Positions 59,158 through 64,000 of a DNA stretch of 64,000 bases are shown piece by piece. A program made the position numbers and the translations under genes. Source of the DNA: Moniliella sp. 'wahieum'. Its lineage: Eukaryota > Basidiomycota > Moniliellomycetes > Moniliellales > Moniliellaceae. The stretch lies in the NCBI GenBank assembly GCA_003971905.1, contig RSEE01000129.1, positions 100,556 through 164,555 on the forward strand, in the 5' to 3' direction. Below the pieces are notes generated by a model. The model was given only the letters and a program-made list of their open reading frames with translations, was not told the DNA's origin and did no database searches. The stretch's first letter is position 1. Each line of letters begins with the position of its first letter.

Positions 59158-60318
59158 CTATGACTTACTACGCCGACCACCGATATCGCCCTCGTCCAGA
59201 TCCGGTTTCCCGTGTGCGTGGGTGAGTAGATCCGGAGGAGACTGCTCCTCCTGCTCCTGGCCCAGCAGGTCTGGTTCGTCCGCCGAGAAGAGGACCTGGG
59301 ACTCGGACGGGATGGTGCCGAGGGAGCGGGAGGGGGCACCGGACACTTGCGCTGGGGGCGCCCGAGCGGGTAGTGCCAGCGCCAGCGGTAGGCGTGTTGG
59401 CCATTTTTTGGTCCAACGCCTTGAGTGCCATAGCTCGTCTCCGTTCCGCTTCGGCGCGCGGCGGGCCGGTGCAAATGGCGTATGCACCGCCGGGCTCGAC
59501 TCGAGATCGGTGTACTCCCATGGCTGGATGATGTGCAGACGAGTAAAGATGCCATGGGCCAGGTTGCTCACGATCCCAATCGGCGTGTGGAGGAAGGGCG
59601 GGAACCAATTGACAAAGGCAAACGTTTCGCTCCGATCGCCGCGGAAACTGGCGGTATCGTTGTACTTGAAGAAACGCAGGTACACCCACGAAATTAGCCA
59701 GCCAAATTGGATTAGAATCCAAGGGCTCATCAAGCCCACCAGGCACAGCACAGTGGAACAGGTGACATAGGCCATGGGCAGACTCTTGACTTGGAACGCA
59801 AGTCGGCCATTGAAAATCTGCACACGTGTTGTTCGGAATGATTGTGTAAAGCCGACGAGGAAGCCAGTTTGGAGCGCGGTCATGCCATGGTACTGCGTGC
59901 CGTACATGATCCACTCGGTGCGCAGCACGACAAACTGAACAATGGCCAAGAACCAAGCAATGATGTTCGACCCCACCAGCACCACCACGCAAACTTGAGC
60001 AGCTCCACCCCACCCCACAGCTCTTCAAAGTAACGCGCCATGAGGGGATGGAAACCAGAGTGAGGATGAGCTCCAGCCAGGAGGTTTCGCAAAACGACGA
60101 GGTGAGCAGCGTCCAGGGGTACCAAAAGCTCGACCCGGGCACAATCACCAGCCAGGGGAAGGCGACCGCCGAATCGTCCTTGTGCCAGGAGATGGGGTGG
60201 ACCTCTTGGAACGTCACGCGGAGCAGGAAGAGGAAGACGCTGAAGCCAACGATGGCAGCGGTCAGGCCGCGCGTGGCGGCGGCAAGTCGCTGAAGAAGGG
60301 GATCACGGGCAGGGGCAT
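59158..60318 (-). CDS. TMEM115/rhomboid-like Golgi membrane protein
   Basis: Multi-pass protein of the TMEM115 (DUF1751) family, rhomboid-like without protease residues and linked to Golgi transport. From ATG 60318 the frame changes almost at once; LAAATRGLTAAIVGFSVFLF, WLVIVPGSSFWYPWTLLTSSF, SNIIAWFLAIVQFVV, YHGMTALQTGFLVGFTQ, LISWVYLRFFKYND, ETFAFVNWFPPFLHTPIGIVSNLAHGIF and EAERRRAMALKALDQKM follow. The WT-LTS-F, SWVYLRF and AERRR--ALKAL motifs match the family. The tail is acidic (DEPDLLGQEQEEQ) and ends RSKS at 59158. Frame changes near 60290, 60020, 59835 and 59460. Start assignment is tentative. Confidence 0.8.
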
Positions 60319-60890
60319 GGCGGGGCGTGCCCACGGACGGGGGCAGGGGAGGGGGGACGAAGGAAGAGCCCGACGGAGGGGGAGGAGGAGCAAGGGACGA
60401 CCGAGGCGGGTGGGTGGTGGGGGGCCGGGAGCGGGCGGGGCAGCAACAGCGACTGCGCAGAGGCTGCTTGGGCTGGACGAACGGCCTGAGCGTTGGCCCT
60501 GAAGCGGGGCTGCGTGGCTTGCGCCCTGCCTCGCCCGCCGCCTTCCGATCCTGCCCCGCGGGCCAACCACACGCCTGACGTCAGCCGCGCCTCTGCGCGT
60601 CTACGTGGCGCTGACGTCAGCCGCAGCAGCCTTGCGCGCGTTTTCTTCTTGCCTCGCCTCGGAATTCTGAGTTGAGAAGGCAGAAATCAGACGTGGCGGC
60701 GGCCGAGACGCTGCCAGCTGCCACCACCACCTGCCGCCCCCCCACCCCCCCTCCTGTATGGTATGTCTGCCCCCCCCCCCCCCCATGAGGATGATTACCT
60801 CTTCACAACAATATCCTCCGAGCCCTCTGGGCCATGTGGAATCTTTAGGTTCTGCAATACTGAACCCCTTCTTGGTTTTATGAACGCTGC
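60319..60890. other. Spacer with long homopolymer
   Basis: No gene seen. Contains a run of about 15 C near 60769-60784 and a pyrimidine/purine-rich stretch. Lies downstream of SURF1 and upstream of the TMEM115-like gene. Confidence 0.5.
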
Positions 60891-62527
60891 CTACTGCGTT
60901 GCGAACTGGCACTGACTTCTATTTGTCCCCCCTCCCTCCTCTCGGTCTGGTTTCTGCAGAGCACAACAAGTAGCAAATGCATTGACGTTATTGCCGCCTC
61001 CTTGCGCGCCATGTGTGCTTCCGCCTTCGCCTTCAGCCCGACCATAGCGACTGGCCTTGATGTAGAGCCAAGCAACGGTAGTGAACGCCGACAGGGAGAA
61101 CCACGTAAAGGCATAGTGGCATGTTGGTTGCGGATCTCAATCACCTTGTTCTTACCTAGCGGATACCCCTCGGCCACGCGATGCAGCGCATCCACCATCG
61201 GCCCATCGTACACTTCCTCGAGGTAGATGGGCAGGATGCCCACGCCTTGCGTCACAGCCGGGTCGTGCGACGTTTCCCTCAGCCGCGCCGCCATGGCGCG
61301 CGGGTCAATCGAAAACCATTGGTTGCGCTGCGGTTCGTTGGCAGGCGTAAAGGTACTGGTGGGGTAGATCCGAGGCAGGAGGTGACAATTGACACGTACT
61401 TTTTCGGACTGGTGGGCAGCTTCGTCAGAATTGGAACCATTTGCCACGGAGCCATTGGGCCCAGGTCTGTTTGCGGTCGATCTGGGCGGCGGAAGACGGC
61501 GTAAGTTGTTCCGGCGTGGCGTACAATCGACTGGGATCCAGGGCGCGTAAGACCTCAGTGGTGGCCTTGTTCTCTTCGGACACGACGTTCTTGACAAAGT
61601 GGTCCTCGGACACCCAGCCGCGATTGACGAGAACAGGCGGCATCTCGTTCCCTTGCTCGTCGACCCGGATAAAGGGGAGAACGACATTGTATCCCTTGAT
61701 CGAGTCGCGCGACCGAGGCCCGACAAAGATCATTGGTCCGTCGTGTCAAACCGTCCGTGCACAGCCACCAGACGGAAACTAAAGTCATCCAACGCATTGA
61801 GATTGACGTTGCGCGGCAACTCGAGCGGATCATCCAACAACTTATCCTCCAATTCTTCAATCAAGTTCAACTTCCACTTGAGACGCCGCACTTGCCACAC
61901 AGACCAAACGTCACAAGCGGCACACCAGCGCCACAAGAATCGTCACGGGCGATTGGTACCAACGCAACCGTGCTGGCCGATGACTGCCACTGTCATCCAA
62001 CGAACCCCCTCGGTGCGCTGGGTCTTGACCCGCTCCATCAGCGCATCGTACGCCTCGGCAGCCTTGCTTCCGGGCGGGTACTTGAACGTAATGTCGGTCA
62101 CGTCGTGATTGGGTTCAATCGGCCGCTTTTGCGCTTGCGCACTTTCTTGGGGCCGCTCGGCCCGGCAGCAGCGGCAGCGGGCGCCGCACCGGCCCCATCG
62201 CCTCTTGGGGACGGGACCGAAGAAGGGGAATCAGTCGGGGCGTCGACTCGTCGGCAGCAGGGGTGCGAGGCAAGCGCGACTCGGCATCTTCGTTCGGTTG
62301 CTCAGGCCGCGGCGCAACAGCTAGCGAGGTCGAGTGGAGTGAGCGCGCGCGCTCTGGTCGCACCGCCCAGGGAAGACCAAGACAGCGTGCGCGAGCCAGT
62401 GCGGGCGCTGCTGCACAACACGCCCAGGATCGACGCGCAGCCAGACCGAGGGCGAGACAGCGCAGACGGCTGAGCGGCCGAGGCTGAGGCTCCCGGCGCC
62501 GCCCAGACGTACGAGCGCGACGGGCAT
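60891..62527 (-). CDS. SHY1: SURF1/Shy1 cytochrome c oxidase assembly factor
   Basis: Inner mitochondrial membrane protein for complex IV assembly. ATG 62527 starts an Arg-rich, Ala/Val-rich presequence (MPVALVRLGGAGSLSLGR). The family part begins with TFGL and VWQVRRLKWKLNLIEELEDK (near 61890), DDFSFRLVAVHGRFD, FVGPRSRDSIKGYNVVLPFIR, VLVNRGWVS, a variable loop, then YPTSTFTPANEPQRNQWFSID, GILPIYLE, PLGKNKVIEIRNQHA and the second membrane helix FTWFSLSAFTTVAWLYIKAS (near 61080), stop 60891. The two helices flank the intermembrane domain as usual. Frame changes near 61910, 61740, 61430 and 61115. About 100 residues between presequence and first helix (including DITFKYPPGSKAAEAYDALM) do not match what I know of SURF1 and could include an intron. 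Confidence 0.87.
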
Positions 62528-62916
62528 GGTCGATGAGATCCGAGAGCTGGCTAGGGTGCTGAGGCTCAGCGCTCAGTCGGTGAGAGGGAGTTACGTAGTG
62601 AGCACTCCGTAAGTGAGCCTCACTTGCCTTCCCGAGGAAGGCGTCGCCCCGAATGCCGACTGAAGCCGCAGACTGGGATTGAATATTGAGATTGACCACA
62701 CACCCAAAGGCTACTACTTTGCCTTTTGGCGCTCCCAGCGCCCACGCCCACCACACCGCCCCAGTTCCGCAGGGGACTGAACCATCGACAAGCACTGCGT
62801 GCTAAGCCTCGTTCCCTTGGCTTTGGTCGGTCGGGGGGGCTACGTCCAGGTTCACGCGCTCACTGGGATGACTTCGAACTAAGATTAAGTTCGTTGGGTT
62901 GGAAGCCAAAAAAAGA
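62528..62916. other. Spacer upstream of SURF1
   Basis: No gene seen; probable SURF1 promoter and tRNA 3' flank. T run after the minus-strand tRNA (AAAAAAAGA on the plus strand near 62908-62915) fits a Pol III terminator. Confidence 0.5.
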
Positions 62917-63005
62917 TTCCCCGACCGGGAGTCGAACCCGGGTCTTGACGGTTCCCTGCTAGCAGCAGTGAGAGCGTCACATCATAGCCGTTGGACCATC
63001 GAGGA
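62917..63005 (-). tRNA. tRNA-Glu (anticodon CTC) with 17-base intron
   Basis: Mature 72-base sequence identical to the copy at 13492-13581. The intron at 62952-62968, after base 37, differs in sequence and length from the 18-base intron of the other copy. Anticodon CTC at 62970-62972. Followed on the minus strand by a T-rich stretch expected of a Pol III terminator. Confidence 0.9.
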
Positions 63006-64000
63006 CAAGATACACGTTGTGCAATCCACATGACACAAACCCCCCCACTCACATTACGCCAAACCGCCAAACCGCCACTTTCTCTCCACCCTCCACCACG
63101 TCCAGGCCCAACCTTCCGTCCTCCCGTGTCACCATTGGGACTAGGGGGCCGACCCAATCGCTCGAGTCACGGAAGCGAGAGGCAAATCCAGTGGCAGCGG
63201 CGGGACGTACAGGAAACAATGAACCCCTTCCCCTGGCACGTGAGAAGCGAAGGGATCAGTAAAGACTTGGATTCCAGCAGAGGGACGCGACGCGACGCGC
63301 TTGGTCATTCAACTTACGGGTAGATAGAATAACTATCGCAATGCGGAACGGAAGCTTGCGTAGGCAGTACTCAGTACTCGGTTCAAGAAGAGATTCTGGA
63401 TTGCGTATGCCGTACGCCGTAGAGCCAGGCCTCGGCCTGAGGCCTCAGACTGAGGTTTGATCGGGTCGGGGGTATATCGTAAGGACAATTGGGACGATAG
63501 GGACGATAGGGACAATATGTACGAGCAAGCCAGCCTCCCCTGACTACCCGTCGCGTTGGTGCAGCACAGAGGAACGTAGCATGTCCGACGAGACCAAGAT
63601 ACCAGGGTCAGCAAGGGGTCTACTACTACGCCAGCGCAGCGGCACTGGCCTTGACAATCCTGGGCAGACGATGCGCCGCCCACGCGGGACTGCAGTACTC
63701 AGTGGCACACAACCTTGTCCGGTCCTTGTGTTATACACCTCGACTACATTGATCTCGTTGCAAGCACCAAGCGTCAAGCGCTAAGCGCCTAGCTTTGGAG
63801 CTATGGGTACGTACTGCACTTTCTACACTTGGTCCTACATAAGCGCATGAGCGCTGAGCTGAAGGTGGGGGAGAATGGGCACCGAGAGCCAAGTTGGGGG
63901 GGTAGGGAGGGGGCGCCGCTCCTAAAGGAGTGTAAGGCGTGCTGCGAGACAGAGAGGGGGGGAAGGAGGGAAGGAGGGAAGGAGGAAGGAGGAAGTAGGA
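63006..64000. other. Terminal spacer, about 1 kb
   Basis: No gene seen. CAAGCGTCAAGCGCTAAGCG at about 63769-63788 and a purine-rich GGGAAGGA repeat at 63955-63990, which may mark a low-complexity tract continuing beyond the window. Confidence 0.5.

Overview
This is a 64 kb window of nuclear DNA from a GC-rich eukaryotic microbe, almost certainly a fungus. Evidence: a homocitrate synthase (fungal alpha-aminoadipate lysine pathway), a white-collar-1-type LOV/PAS photoreceptor, eukaryote-only genes (RNA polymerase III largest subunit, SmB, RPS4, GSK3, SURF1, EMC7, ATG10), short spliceosomal introns and two intron-bearing tRNA-Glu genes. No GATA finger is visible in the white-collar protein, which fits a non-ascomycete lineage better, but I cannot name the organism.

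Layout. 1-9.7 kb: 3' end of a thioester reductase/short-chain dehydrogenase multidomain enzyme, a SERINC/TMS1 membrane protein, an isolated AP-2 alpha ear gene, an odd tRNA, a CNBP/Gis2-like zinc-knuckle protein and EMC7. 9.7-19.4 kb: long spacers, a poorly defined coding candidate, tRNA-Glu(CTC), an orphan F-box-like gene and a VIP36/ERGIC-53-type cargo lectin. 19.4-25.1 kb: gene-free DNA with a nested array of non-LTR retrotransposon 3' ends. 25.1-45.6 kb: WC-1 homologue, Pol III RPC1 and GSK3 (divergent pair), SmgGDS-like ARM protein, possible Mpv17 remnant, homocitrate synthase, RPS4. 45.6-64 kb: HSP70 pseudogene, bacterial-looking metallo-beta-lactamase-fold gene, NAD kinase with a long disordered tail, SKI8-like WD protein, CaMK-type kinase, SmB, ATG10-like E2, TMEM115-like protein, SURF1 and a second tRNA-Glu(CTC).

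The genes are mostly housekeeping and do not form a cluster with one function. Almost every conserved gene is interrupted by one-base frame changes; many are repaired by adding one G or C to a short G/C run, so the sequence looks like an unpolished long-read assembly. Gene spans below therefore run across frame breaks, and start and stop positions are those that preserve the conserved protein. Introns begin predominantly with GTACGT. A nine-base element TAGGGTTGC recurs upstream of several genes.
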